The notes beneath the pieces are model-generated. The model was not told the DNA's origin. It was given only the letters and a program-made list of their open reading frames with translations, and made no database searches. Of a stretch of 64,000 bases of DNA, positions 7,533 to 18,223 are shown in pieces. This DNA comes from Nocardioides agri. Its GTDB lineage: Bacteria > Actinomycetota > Actinomycetes > Propionibacteriales > Nocardioidaceae. Within the stretch, counting starts at the first letter, position 1. Every line of letters begins with the position of its first letter. A program made the position numbers and the translations under genes. The stretch is taken from positions 1,885,669-1,949,668 of the forward strand of contig NZ_JACEIC010000002.1 of the NCBI RefSeq assembly GCF_013778305.1, written 5' to 3'.

Positions 7533-10500
7533 GTGGAGCCCTCGCACCGTCGTCCTGCCCTCGTCGTCGCCGTCGCCGCCCTGGTCGCGCCGCTGACGCT
7601 CACCGCCCTCGCGGTCGGCTCTTCGGAGGCCTCCGCCCACGGACGGGGGCACGGTCACCATCCCGACCACGGCGCCCCGACGTCGAAGGCCGTCTTCTTC
7701 GCGTCCGACGGCATGCGCCAGGACCTCGTCGAGAAGTACGCCGGCGCGGGCCTCATGCCGACGATGAAGTCGTTCCTGCGCAGCGGCGTGAAGGCGGAGG
7801 GCAACGGGCTCCTCACCCAGGCCCCACCCAACACCGGTGCCGGTTGGTACACCCTCGCGACCGGCGCGTGGCCCGGCGTGCACGGGTCGACGAACAACAC
7901 CTTCCACAAGAACAGCGACCCGATGGCCAACCGCACGGCGGCGTTCGACCCCAACACGCTCCAGGCGGAGTCGATCGCGCAGTCCGCCGAGCGCGGCGGG
8001 TTGAAGGTCGCGCAGGTCGAGTGGGCCGGTGGCCGCAACGCGTCGATCCAGGGCCCGACCATCGACTTCCAGACCTTCCACTCGGGCCGCGGCGTCGCCA
8101 CGAACTTCATCGGGCACGCGGGGGAGCCGATCTTCGACGACGCTGCGTTCATCAGCTCCTTCGGCCTGCAGTTCGACCACCCGGCCGGGTACGCCGGCCA
8201 GGCGCCGTTCGCCGGCGCCGCCCCGGCGCCGGCCACCGGCTGGAGCAACGTGCCGACGTCGTACAGCCCGGCGAAGGAGATGCGCCTGCGGGTCCTCGAC
8301 GGCGGCGTCGACAAGTACGGCCTCAACGCCTACCTCTACGACAGCCGCAACGACGGCAGGACCAGGTACGACCACGTGCTCTTCTCGACGACCAAGGACG
8401 GTGCGGACGCCGTCGGCGACCTGCGTCAGGGCGAGTGGGCCGACGTGAAGGTGACGATCAACGGCGGTGCGCTCGCCGGCAAGACCGCCGGGATGCTGGT
8501 GCGGGTCGAGACGCTCGCGCCCGACCTCTCCCGCGTCCGGCTGTTCCACACCTCGGTGACCCGCGCCATCGCCACGTGGCCGACGTGGCACCCCGAGCCC
8601 GGCTACGCCGCGGGCGAGTTCGACGAGTTCCTCGCCCGGGAGTTCCCCACGTCGACGGCGGCGGACTTCGCGATCCTCGAGGCGGGCGTCACCAGCGAGG
8701 AGACGTACGTCGAGCAGGGGCTCTACTGGTCCACCGGCCACTGGCCGATGCTGAAGTACGTCGCCAGGACCTACCACCCGGACCTGCTCATGGTCGGCAT
8801 GCCGACCACCGACGAGTTCCAGCACCAGTTCCTCGGCCTGGTCAGCAAGCGGCTCCCGGGCGGCGCCCCCAACCCGGCGTACGACGACGTCGACCTCAAC
8901 GGCGTCCCGGACGGCCGGGTCCGCCAGCGTGAGGCGTTCATCCGGGAGGCCTACGCGGAGTCGGACGCGACCCTCAAGCTCGCGCGGTCACTGACCGGCA
9001 GGGACCCGACCACGTTCGTCAGCTCCGACCACGGGTTCGCGCCGCAGTTCCTCGCGATCGACGCCAGCAAGCCGCTGGTCGACCTGGGCCTGCTGTCGCG
9101 GCCGCAGACCTCCAACTGCCGCCCGGCCACCGGCGAGACGATCGGCAAGGCGAAGGCGTGCTGGGCCGGCGGCGCGCTGCAGGTCTACCTCAACCTCGCC
9201 GGACGCAACCCCGCCGGCGGCGGCTTCCAGCAGGTCGCGGCGGCCGACGAGGCATCGACCGTGGCGGCGATCAAGGCGGCGTACCTCGGCCTGACCGACC
9301 CCAACGACTGGACCCACGACGGCCAGCCGGAGCACTGGAAGATGATCGACCGCGTCTTCACCAAGGCACAGGCGAGGTACATCCCCAACGGTCCGGGCTC
9401 GACGTCTGACATGGCGCACCCGACCCGCACCGGCGACCTGGTCGTCTTCTCCTTCCCGCCCTACCAGTTCGACGCGGAGACGCCGGGCACGCTGGTCGCG
9501 CCGTCGCACTTCTTCGGACAGCACGGCTACGTCCCCGACGTCCAGGACCTCGGCGCGAACGTCAACATGCGCGCGACGTTCCTGGCCGGCGGAGCGGGCA
9601 TCGCCCACCGGACGGTCGAGGCGAAGTCGATCGACCTCGCCCCGACGCTCGCGTTCCTGCTCGGGATCCCCGAGCCGCAGCACAGCCAGGGCAAGGTCCT
9701 GCTCGACGTCGTCGACGGTGGGCACCGGTACACGCCCGTCTCGATCGTCGGGCTGAACGACTTCCACGGCCAGCTCGACCCGACGACGTTCCTCTACGAC
9801 GGGATCAACTCGCTCGTCGGCGGCGCGGCCTTCCTGGGCACGATGTTCGACGAGGAGCTCGACGCGCTGCCCGGCGACGGCCTGATCCTGGCGGGCGGCG
9901 ACAACGTCGGCGCCTCCCCGCCGAACTCGGCGCTGCTGGAGGACAAGCCCGCGATCGACGTCGAGAACGCGTGGGGCCTGGACGCCACGTCCTACGGCAA
10001 CCACGAGTTCGACTACGGCGTCGCGCGGCTGCTCGAGCACCAGGAGCGGGCGGACTTCCCGTTCCTGGCGACCAACATCGTCGACTCGGCGACCGGGAAG
10101 GCGCCGCCCTGGGTGACGCCGTCGAAGGTCTTCTGGGTCAACGGCGTGAAGGTCGGCGTCATCGGCGCCGAGCTCAAGGACACGCCCGAGCTGGTCTCGG
10201 CCGGAGCGACGGCGGGCCTGACGTTCCTCGACGAGGCGCCCCGGATCGCGGCCGAGTCGGAGCGGCTGAGGCGGAAGGGCGTGAAGGTCCAGGTGGTCGT
10301 CATCCACCAGGGCACCGCGACCGGTGCCAACCCGACCGGGAACGCCGCCGGGACGGAGTGGGCCGGCCCGATCATCGGCATCGCCGACGCTCTGCAGGAC
10401 ACCACGATCGACGCGATGGTGGTCGGCCACACGCACCGCGTCTCCAACCTGATGCGCGGCGACATCCTCATCACCGAGGGCTTCAACGCCGGGGCGACCT

Positions 10501-11291
10501 ACTCGGTGCTCCAGCTGATGGTCAAGGGTGGCGACGTCGCGTGGGCCGGTGGCGCGACCCGCGTGGCCAAGGACATCGGCGTGGCCGCGCGGCCGGACGT
10601 GCAGGCGATCATCGACAAGGCGAACGCCGACACCGCGCCGCTCCGCAACCAGGTGATCGGCAGCCAGGTCGCCGACATCCGGCGGGCACCCAACCGCGAC
10701 GCCGAGTCCGCCATGGGCAACCTGGTGACGGACGCGATGCGGCTGAAGTACCCAGGCGTCGACGGGGCGTTCACGAACTCCGGCGGCCTGCGGGCGGACC
10801 TCGTCTTCTCGCCACCGAGCGCCGGCGAGGCACCCGGTCAGATCACCTGGGGCGAGATGTTCGCGGTGCTGCCCTTCGGCAACCGGACGACGATCATCAC
10901 CCTGACGGGCGCCCAGCTGCGCGCGGCGTACCTCAACGGCTTCTCGGCCGTCTGCAACCCGGCGATCAACACCGGCCGCTTCCCGCAGCTGTCCGGCCTC
11001 AAGGTGACCTACCACTGCGCAGGCACCACGCCGGTCATCGACGGCATGTGGAAGACCCCGAACGGGGCCGGCGGGCCGCAGGTGCCGATCGGGGACGCAG
11101 ACCCGGTGCGGTTCGTCACCAACGACTTCATGTACACCGGGGGTGACGGCTACACGATGTTCGCGCAGGGCACCGACGTGCAGCAGCCCGGCGACGACCT
11201 GCGGCAGGTCGCCACCGACTACGTGACTGCGAACTCACCGGTCAACCCGGTCGTGGAGGGGAGGATCGTCCGCGGCGCGAACACGCCCTAG
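7533..11291 (+). CDS. Secreted phosphodiesterase-5'-nucleotidase fusion
   Basis: A 1252-residue exported protein joining two phosphoesterases. After a signal peptide (cleavage near ASA, residue 35) comes a His-rich stretch (HGRGHGHHPDHG). An alkaline-phosphatase-superfamily domain of the nucleotide pyrophosphatase/phosphodiesterase type (about 52-725) follows, with metal ligands likely in FASDGMRQD, APPNTGAG, MPTTDEFQHQF and SSDHGF. From about 738 there is a UshA-like 5'-nucleotidase: LNDFHGQLD, a GGDNVGASPPNS loop, YGNHEFDYG and VVGHTHR (His near 966), then the substrate-binding C-terminal domain (TNSGGLRADL, about 1060-1245). The two active sites could act in sequence on nucleotides outside the cell. 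The GTG at 7533 has a good GGAGGA site. The stop overlaps the convergent neighbour's stop (CTAG). Confidence 0.9.
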   Translation: MEPSHRRPALVVAVAALVAPLTLTALAVGSSEASAHGRGHGHHPDHGAPTSKAVFFASDGMRQDLVEKYAGAGLMPTMKSFLRSGVKAEGNGLLTQAPPNTGAGWYTLATGAWPGVHGSTNNTFHKNSDPMANRTAAFDPNTLQAESIAQSAERGGLKVAQVEWAGGRNASIQGPTIDFQTFHSGRGVATNFIGHAGEPIFDDAAFISSFGLQFDHPAGYAGQAPFAGAAPAPATGWSNVPTSYSPAKEMRLRVLDGGVDKYGLNAYLYDSRNDGRTRYDHVLFSTTKDGADAVGDLRQGEWADVKVTINGGALAGKTAGMLVRVETLAPDLSRVRLFHTSVTRAIATWPTWHPEPGYAAGEFDEFLAREFPTSTAADFAILEAGVTSEETYVEQGLYWSTGHWPMLKYVARTYHPDLLMVGMPTTDEFQHQFLGLVSKRLPGGAPNPAYDDVDLNGVPDGRVRQREAFIREAYAESDATLKLARSLTGRDPTTFVSSDHGFAPQFLAIDASKPLVDLGLLSRPQTSNCRPATGETIGKAKACWAGGALQVYLNLAGRNPAGGGFQQVAAADEASTVAAIKAAYLGLTDPNDWTHDGQPEHWKMIDRVFTKAQARYIPNGPGSTSDMAHPTRTGDLVVFSFPPYQFDAETPGTLVAPSHFFGQHGYVPDVQDLGANVNMRATFLAGGAGIAHRTVEAKSIDLAPTLAFLLGIPEPQHSQGKVLLDVVDGGHRYTPVSIVGLNDFHGQLDPTTFLYDGINSLVGGAAFLGTMFDEELDALPGDGLILAGGDNVGASPPNSALLEDKPAIDVENAWGLDATSYGNHEFDYGVARLLEHQERADFPFLATNIVDSATGKAPPWVTPSKVFWVNGVKVGVIGAELKDTPELVSAGATAGLTFLDEAPRIAAESERLRRKGVKVQVVVIHQGTATGANPTGNAAGTEWAGPIIGIADALQDTTIDAMVVGHTHRVSNLMRGDILITEGFNAGATYSVLQLMVKGGDVAWAGGATRVAKDIGVAARPDVQAIIDKANADTAPLRNQVIGSQVADIRRAPNRDAESAMGNLVTDAMRLKYPGVDGAFTNSGGLRADLVFSPPSAGEAPGQITWGEMFAVLPFGNRTTIITLTGAQLRAAYLNGFSAVCNPAINTGRFPQLSGLKVTYHCAGTTPVIDGMWKTPNGAGGPQVPIGDADPVRFVTNDFMYTGGDGYTMFAQGTDVQQPGDDLRQVATDYVTANSPVNPVVEGRIVRGANTP

Positions 11292-12679
11292 CCGCGGTCA
11301 GCCACCCGCACGAGGCCGCCGAGGACCGGCGCGTACGCCGCGCGCTCCGGGCCGAGCACGACGCTGCCACCGTGGTTGTCGTGCAGGCCGTTGAGGCCGA
11401 CCCGGCGGGCCCAGACGAGTCGGCCCGACCGGAGCTCGATCGCGCTGAGGTACCAGGCGTCGACGCCGAGCCAGCTGTGCCGCTTGCTCCACACGTAGAC
11501 CAGCCCGTCGTCGGTGGACACCGCCGGCGCGCCGCTGGGCACGTCGAGCTCGAGCGTCCAGCGCATCGCGCAGTCGGCACTCACCGTGGCGACACCGCGG
11601 TCGGTGGTGCGGCCCAGGATCGTGGAGAGCGGTCCGGCGTACCCGTGGGCGTTGGTGACGACGACGTCGTCCCCGGCCGCGACCAGGCCGCCGTCTGCCG
11701 CGCCGGAGCCGTCGTCGAACACCTCGGCGCGGCACTTCACCTCGCCCGTGTCGGCGCGGTGCAGCACCACCTGGAGGCGCGGGTCGCGGTTGTCGGCCAC
11801 GGCGACCAGGCCGCTGCGCAGCACGACCGGCGCCGCGCCGCGCTCGCCGCCCTCCTCGTACGCCGAGGACCAGGCGACCACCGGCTCGTCACCGCGCAGC
11901 CCGACCCGGTGCAGGGCCTCGTCGCCCGCGATGTAGACGCCGGCGTTGCCGACCGCCAGGTCCTGCTCGACGCGGTCGCCCAGCTCGACCGTGCGCACCC
12001 GGCCCTTGGCGACGACGCCGGCGACGCCGCCCGCGGTGACGAACCAGGCGCGGCCACCGTCGACCCCGAGCCCCACGACGCAGTCGTCCGCGGCGAGCCG
12101 CTCGGCGAGGTCGAAGGAGGCGGCGATCGCCAGGTCGTCCGAGTCGACCACGAGCACCCGCTGGCCGCTGGTCGCGACGACCTGGGTGCCGGCCGCGGCC
12201 AGGCGGCCGTCGCAGCCCGCGCCGGGCAGCTCGGTGCGCGCCCGCTGCCGCAGGCTCGTCGCGTCGACCAGGCGGAGCACGGGGTGCTCACCGCCGCACA
12301 TCGCGACGAGCCGGCCCTCGCCGCCGACGACGAGCCGCTCGCAGTCGCCGACGCCGTACGCCCGCGTCGTCACGGTGGGCGACTCACCGATCGGCCCGGC
12401 GACGCCCTGGGTGCCCGCCGGGCGCCCGACGTACGCCGGCGCCCCCCAGCGACCGGGGCCGGGGGCGATCGGCAGCCACCCGTCCGGGACGAGCACGACG
12501 ACGCCCGCCAGCACGGCGACCGTGGCCACCCAGGCGAGCACGACCCGGCGGGTCGGGCGCATCCAAGCGCGCACCCGCGGGACGAGCAGCAGCCCCAGCG
12601 CGGCGAGGAGCACGAGCGGTCCGAGCAGCCACCAGAGGACACCGACCGCGGTCAGGACGATGGTGCGGGCGAACCTCAT
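11288..12679 (-). CDS. Membrane-anchored PQQ-like beta-propeller protein
   Basis: A 463-residue protein. Two hydrophobic helices near the N-terminus (about 5-35 and 45-65) tether a large outer domain with repeated beta-propeller-like blades (for example LVVGGEGRLVAMCGGEHPVL and YVWSKRHSWLGVDAWYLSAI). Paired cysteines (GDCER, MCGG, GAGCDG, DDCVV) suggest disulfides outside the membrane. There is no catalytic signature, and a scaffold or sensor role is possible. The ATG at 12679 is preceded at 10 nt by TAGGAT, whose TAG is the stop codon of the upstream DUF3159-like gene. The domain call is by pattern only. Confidence 0.65.
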   Translation of the reverse strand: MRFARTIVLTAVGVLWWLLGPLVLLAALGLLLVPRVRAWMRPTRRVVLAWVATVAVLAGVVVLVPDGWLPIAPGPGRWGAPAYVGRPAGTQGVAGPIGESPTVTTRAYGVGDCERLVVGGEGRLVAMCGGEHPVLRLVDATSLRQRARTELPGAGCDGRLAAAGTQVVATSGQRVLVVDSDDLAIAASFDLAERLAADDCVVGLGVDGGRAWFVTAGGVAGVVAKGRVRTVELGDRVEQDLAVGNAGVYIAGDEALHRVGLRGDEPVVAWSSAYEEGGERGAAPVVLRSGLVAVADNRDPRLQVVLHRADTGEVKCRAEVFDDGSGAADGGLVAAGDDVVVTNAHGYAGPLSTILGRTTDRGVATVSADCAMRWTLELDVPSGAPAVSTDDGLVYVWSKRHSWLGVDAWYLSAIELRSGRLVWARRVGLNGLHDNHGGSVVLGPERAAYAPVLGGLVRVADRG

Positions 12680-12692
12680 GACGCCCGGGATC

Positions 12693-13358
12693 CTAACGGG
12701 CGAGGAGCCCTTCCCGGCGGGCAACGTACGCCGCCGCGCCGATCGTGGCGGCGACCGCCGCGACGTTGACGCCCAGCGCCAGGCCCGCCTTGACGGGGAC
12801 GTAGGTCTCGAGCGGCTGGGTGAGCAGGAGCCAGAGTCCCAGCGCGCCCTTGACCAGCCAGAGCGCGGCCCAGAGGGCCGTCAGCCCGCCGAAGAGCCGG
12901 GCCACCCGCGGGCGGGCGGCGAGCTCGTCGTCGACGGGGTAGAAGTCCCCGGCGAGCCGGCCGACGACCGGTCGGCCGAGGGCCAGCGAGCCGAGGAAGG
13001 CTCCCGCCACCAGGCCGTCCATGAGGATCGGCTGGAGGAAGTAGACGAACGTGCTGCCGGCCGCCAGCGCCACTGCCGTGCGCGCCGTCAGCATCGCGGT
13101 CGTCAGCAGCAGGAGCCCCGACGTGCGGCGGCCGGTCAGCGCGCGCCAGGCGAGCGTGCCGTAGGACCAGGCGAGCGTCGCCAGGATCGCGGTCCAGACG
13201 CCTGCGGCGGCGAAGAGCGTGTAGAAGACCGCGGCCGGCACCAGGCACCCGATGCCGAGGTTGACGCCGGCCCGGCGCGCCACGGCGCCCACCCCGACCC
13301 CCGGCCGGGCGAGCGGCGGGGCGAGCGGGACGGGCAGGGCAAGAGTGGCGACGGTCAT
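12693..13358 (-). CDS. DUF3159/VC0807-like integral membrane protein
   Basis: A roughly 221-residue protein of about six hydrophobic helices, with LVPAAVFYTLFAAAGVWTAI, GSTFVYFLQPILMDGLVAGA and a conserved-looking GDFYPVDDE loop. It resembles the actinobacterial VC0807/DUF3159 membrane family, whose function is unknown. The start is uncertain: the ATG at 13358 is used here, but in-frame ATG 13394 and GTG 13400 would add 12-14 residues, and none has a clear ribosome-binding site. It ends 13 bp before the beta-propeller gene's ATG and is probably co-transcribed with it. Confidence 0.65.
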   Translation of the reverse strand: MTVATLALPVPLAPPLARPGVGVGAVARRAGVNLGIGCLVPAAVFYTLFAAAGVWTAILATLAWSYGTLAWRALTGRRTSGLLLLTTAMLTARTAVALAAGSTFVYFLQPILMDGLVAGAFLGSLALGRPVVGRLAGDFYPVDDELAARPRVARLFGGLTALWAALWLVKGALGLWLLLTQPLETYVPVKAGLALGVNVAAVAATIGAAAYVARREGLLAR

Positions 13359-13445
13359 CGGAGGCCCAACGGTCGAACGGCGTGAAGGTCTCATCGGCAC
13401 GCCGGATCGAGACTTGAGTCACGTCCGGTCGGGCACTATGACGGC

Positions 13446-15074
<1,629 letters not shown>

Positions 15075-15082
15075 GCCGGCGG

Positions 15083-16555
15083 TCAGGCCGCCTCGAGCGC
15101 CACCTCCGGCTCCGGCAGCACCGCGCGCTCCAGCTCCCTCCTCCTGACGAGGGTGAGCGCCGCGACCAGGCCGAGGGCGGCGAAGACCGCACCCACCAGG
15201 AACGCCGAGGCGAACCCGTCGACCAGTGCCTGCGGCAGCAGCGCACCCTCCGCGAGGGAGTCCTCGGTCCCCGAGGTGGCGATCGTCGAGAGTGCCGCGA
15301 TGCCGAGCGCGCCGCCGATCTGCTGGGAGGTGTTGATCAGCCCGGACGCCAGTCCGGCCTCGGCCGGCTGCACGCCGGCGAGCGCGGCGATCGAGATCGG
15401 CACGAACGAGAACCCGATGCCGACGCCGATGACGAGGAACCCGGGCAGCAGGTCGCCGAGGTAGCTGCCGCCGACCGAGACCTGGGTGAAGTACAGGAGT
15501 CCCACGGTCAGCGCCGCCATGCCGGTCACCAGCACCGGCTTCACGCCGATGCGGGTGACGAGCTGCGCCGCCACGGCGGACCAGACGATCGCCGTACCGG
15601 CGACGGCGAGGTAGGCGACGCCGGTCTTCATGGCGGAGTAGCCCAGCACCTGCTGCATGTAGAGCGTCAGCATCAGGAACATCGAGAACAGCGCGGTCCC
15701 CATGATGAAGCCGGCGACGTTGGCCCCGCTCACCGTCCGGGTGCGCAGGATGCCGAAGCGCATGAGCGGCTCCGGGTGCCGCAGCTCCCAGCCGACGAAC
15801 GCGGCGAGGAGGGCGAGCGCGAGCGTCCCGACGGCGATCGTCGGCGCCGCGAGCCAGCCCTCCTGGCCCGCCTGCGTGATCGCGTAGACCAGCAAGGAGA
15901 GCCCGCTCGTGACCAGCACCGCGCCGGGCAGGTCGAACCGCTGGACGCTCGCGTCGCGGCTCTCCCGGAGCAGCACCGGCGCCAGCACCAGCCCGACGAC
16001 GCCGACCGGGACGTTGACGAAGAAGATCCACTCCCAGCTGAGGGCGTCGGTCAGGATCCCGCCCAGCAGGACGCCCGCGGCCGCGCCGAAGCCACCGACG
16101 GCGCCCCACGCCCCGAGGGCGACGTTGCGATCGCGACCCTCGGCGAACGTCGTGGACAGGATCGACAGCGCGGCGGGCGTGATGATCGCGGCGCCCAGGC
16201 CCTGGAACGCGCGGGCCGCGACCAGCGAGGTGTCCGACCACGCCAGTCCGGCGAGCAGGGAGGCGACCGCGAACACGGCGATGCCGACGAGGAAGACGCG
16301 GCGCCGGCCGAGCATGTCGGCGGCCCGGCCGCCGAGCAGCAGGAAGCCGCCGAACACCAGCGCGTAGGCGCTGATCACCCACTGGAGGTCGCTCTGGGAG
16401 AACCCGAGGTCGACCTGGATGGAGGGGAGCGCCACGTTCACGATGGCGATGTCGAGGACGACCATGAACTGGACGAGGCAGAGGAGTGCGAGCGCCAGCC
16501 ACCTGCGGCGATCCGGTGCCACCTCCGAAGTTATTGCTTGCATTTCTGAAGTCAT
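15083..16555 (-). CDS. MFS drug efflux transporter, DHA2 (14-TM) family
   Basis: A 490-residue transporter with about 14 hydrophobic segments. The first helix carries LDIAIVNVALPSIQ (DHA2 motif) and the first loop GGRAADMLGRRRVFL (MFS motif A). Substrates are usually lipophilic drugs or cationic dyes. The ATG at 16555 is chosen because TACGGT ends exactly 7 nt before it; an in-frame ATG at 16543 is an alternative. It is divergent from an HxlR regulator, and two matching half-operators flank this promoter, so repression by HxlR with induction by a toxic compound is likely. Confidence 0.92.
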   Translation of the reverse strand: MTSEMQAITSEVAPDRRRWLALALLCLVQFMVVLDIAIVNVALPSIQVDLGFSQSDLQWVISAYALVFGGFLLLGGRAADMLGRRRVFLVGIAVFAVASLLAGLAWSDTSLVAARAFQGLGAAIITPAALSILSTTFAEGRDRNVALGAWGAVGGFGAAAGVLLGGILTDALSWEWIFFVNVPVGVVGLVLAPVLLRESRDASVQRFDLPGAVLVTSGLSLLVYAITQAGQEGWLAAPTIAVGTLALALLAAFVGWELRHPEPLMRFGILRTRTVSGANVAGFIMGTALFSMFLMLTLYMQQVLGYSAMKTGVAYLAVAGTAIVWSAVAAQLVTRIGVKPVLVTGMAALTVGLLYFTQVSVGGSYLGDLLPGFLVIGVGIGFSFVPISIAALAGVQPAEAGLASGLINTSQQIGGALGIAALSTIATSGTEDSLAEGALLPQALVDGFASAFLVGAVFAALGLVAALTLVRRRELERAVLPEPEVALEAA

Positions 16556-16595
16556 GAAAGGGACCGTAACAGCGACTACTTCAATTTTGCAAGCA
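16535..16595. promoter_or_regulatory. Paired inverted operator for the HxlR regulator
   Basis: TGCTTGCATTTCTGAAGT (16535-16552) and ACTTCAATTTTGCAAGCA (16578-16595) are inverted copies sharing ACTTCA-N4-TGCAAGCA. The symmetry centre is near 16565, inside the leftward -10 box TACGGT (complement of 16563-16568) of the MFS gene. A dimer or pair of dimers bound here would cover the -35 and start regions. The AT-rich stretch stands out against the G+C-rich background. Confidence 0.65.
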
Positions 16596-16622
16596 TCTTC
16601 TTCGGAATCGGCATCCGAGTGG

Positions 16623-16628
16623 TAGCAT
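16623..16628 (+). promoter_or_regulatory. -10 element (TAGCAT) of the HxlR regulator gene
   Basis: TAGCAT ends 6 nt before the ATG at 16635 with no Shine-Dalgarno in between, consistent with a leaderless transcript. Confidence 0.5.
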
Positions 16629-16634
16629 GGCGGC

Positions 16635-17258
16635 ATGGTCAAGCGCTACGAGCAGTACTGTCCGATGGCGCACGCGCTGGACATGGTGGGTGATCGCTGG
16701 GCGCTGCTGATCGTCCGTGACCTGATGCACGGCCCCCAGCGCTACACCGACCTCGTCGAGCGGCTGCCCGGCATCGGGACGAACATCCTGGCGGCCCGCC
16801 TGCGTGAGCTCGAGGCACACGGCATCGTCACCCGCCGCACCCTCCCGCCCCCGGCGGCGTCGCGGGTCTACGACCTCACCGACTACGGGCGCGCGCTGCG
16901 CCCGGCCCTGCGCGAGCTGGCGTTGTGGGGTGCCCGTTCGCTCGGCCCTCCGACCGACAAGGACGAGCTGTTCCAGGGCTGGCTGGCGAACGCGATGGAC
17001 ACGGTGATCGCTCGGCTGGCGCCGAACGGCCGCTTCGAGTTCCGGTGCGGCGAGGAGACCGCGTCGCTCGTCGACGGCGAGGTCCTCAGCGGGCCGATCG
17101 AGCACGCGGACGTCGTCGTGGAGGGCGACCCGGACGGCATCTATTACCTGTTCGTGAACCGGTCCCTCGACACGGTCACCGTCGACGGCGACCAGGACCT
17201 GCTGCTGCGGCTTCTGGACGCGGCCCCGGAGCGGGTCGAGGCGCCAGCCAGCGCGTAG
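16635..17258 (+). CDS. HxlR-family regulator with C-terminal SCP2-like domain
   Basis: A 207-residue regulator. The HxlR winged helix spans about residues 4-100: CPMAHALDMVGDRWALLIVR, RLPGIGTNILAARLRELE and the YDLTDYGRAL wing. The single cysteine at position 9 is conserved in redox- or electrophile-sensing HxlR proteins (a family fact). Residues 115-200 form an SCP2-like domain that could bind a hydrophobic ligand. It lies divergent from the DHA2 pump, whose promoter holds paired inverted sites, so it is most likely that pump's repressor. Confidence 0.92.
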   Translation: MVKRYEQYCPMAHALDMVGDRWALLIVRDLMHGPQRYTDLVERLPGIGTNILAARLRELEAHGIVTRRTLPPPAASRVYDLTDYGRALRPALRELALWGARSLGPPTDKDELFQGWLANAMDTVIARLAPNGRFEFRCGEETASLVDGEVLSGPIEHADVVVEGDPDGIYYLFVNRSLDTVTVDGDQDLLLRLLDAAPERVEAPASA

Positions 17259-17261
17259 CGC

Positions 17262-17657
17262 TCAGAGGTGGTCGGGCACGATCAGCGCGTCCGGGTCCTG
17301 CCGCGGCGGCACGTGGGAGAGCGCGAGCTGCACCAGCGCCACCCTGGCCTTCAGCAGAACCTTGCGCTTCATGCCCCGCTCGCCGCCGAGCCGCTCCTCG
17401 ACCGCTGCGATGATCTGCTCCTCGGTGAACGTCGGCCGGGTGCCGACCTCGACGTCGACGTCGGGCAGCGCGACCAGCACCGGCAGCAGCTGGTCGCCGA
17501 GGCCGTCGAGCAGCTGGAAGCGCTGGAACTTGCCCAGCCCCTCCCACAGCTCGTCCGGCGTGGTGCGGCCCTTGCGGGCGTCCTTGTCCTGCGCCGCGAG
17601 CACGTCCTTGGCCGCTCCGGTGAGGGCGGCGGTCAGCTCGTGCTCGGTGAATCGCAT
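17262..17657 (-). CDS. Conserved hypothetical small protein
   Basis: A 131-residue soluble protein, mostly helical and without a known motif. The first 25 residues (MRFTEHELTAALTGAAKDVL) and a central TRPTFTEEQIIAAVEERL segment look like helical regions, and the C-terminus is hydrophobic then acidic. No signal peptide or membrane segment is seen. The ATG at 17657 has CATGCT 6 nt upstream; a GTG two codons earlier is possible. It converges on the HxlR gene with 3 bp between stops and is divergent from the oxidoreductase at 17714. I do not assign a function. Confidence 0.6.
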   Translation of the reverse strand: MRFTEHELTAALTGAAKDVLAAQDKDARKGRTTPDELWEGLGKFQRFQLLDGLGDQLLPVLVALPDVDVEVGTRPTFTEEQIIAAVEERLGGERGMKRKVLLKARVALVQLALSHVPPRQDPDALIVPDHL

Positions 17658-17713
17658 GGTCACAGCATGCCGCAGGCCGATGACTCCTCCGGCCCGGGCC
17701 GGTCTGCACGGGC

Positions 17714-18211
17714 ATGACGACCGGCAGGACCGATCCGCGCTTCAGCGAGCCCACCGCGATCCCGCCCGCCTGGCCGGAGGTGGAGCGGCTGCTCACCGAC
17801 GCCGAGCTCTACTGGCTGACCACGGTGCGGGTCGACGGCCGGCCGCACTCCACGCCGCTGGTCGGCGTGTGGCACGACGGCGCGTTCGCGTTCTGCACGG
17901 GCGTGGGCGAGCAGAAGCACCTCAACCTCTGGCACTCCGGCCGCGTCACCGTGCTCACCGGTCGCAACGACTGGCGGGCCGGCACCGACGTGGTCGTCGA
18001 GGGCACGGCGCACCGGGTCGAGGGTCGCGAGCGGCTGGCGCCGCTCGCCGCCGCCTGGCGCGAGAAGTACGGCGCCGACTGGGCCTGGCAGGCCGACGAC
18101 GAGGGCTTCGTCGCCGGGGACGGCACCGCCCCGCACGTGTACGTCGTACCGCCGGCGAAGGTGATCGCCTTCGGCAAGGACCCGCACGCCCAGACGACGT
18201 ACCGCTTCTGA
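17714..18211 (+). CDS. Pyridoxamine 5'-phosphate oxidase-like, F420/FMN-binding protein
   Basis: A 165-residue split-barrel protein. WLTTVRVDGRPHSTPLVGVW is the classical N-terminal segment of the PNPOx/F420-dependent family, followed by KHLNLWHSGRVTVLTG, and KVIAFGKDPHAQTTYRF is the typical C-terminus of the F420-binding branch. Family members are flavin- or F420-dependent reductases or haem-degrading proteins. The active substrate is unknown. It is a single gene converging on the desaturase operon. Confidence 0.85.
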   Translation: MTTGRTDPRFSEPTAIPPAWPEVERLLTDAELYWLTTVRVDGRPHSTPLVGVWHDGAFAFCTGVGEQKHLNLWHSGRVTVLTGRNDWRAGTDVVVEGTAHRVEGRERLAPLAAAWREKYGADWAWQADDEGFVAGDGTAPHVYVVPPAKVIAFGKDPHAQTTYRF

Positions 18212-18223
18212 GGCCGCTGCCCG

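Noticed and set aside
8988..11015. A 675-codon leftward open frame
   Set aside because: Antisense to the phosphodiesterase/5'-nucleotidase gene, with no domain and an Arg/Asp/Val-rich composition typical of shadow frames.
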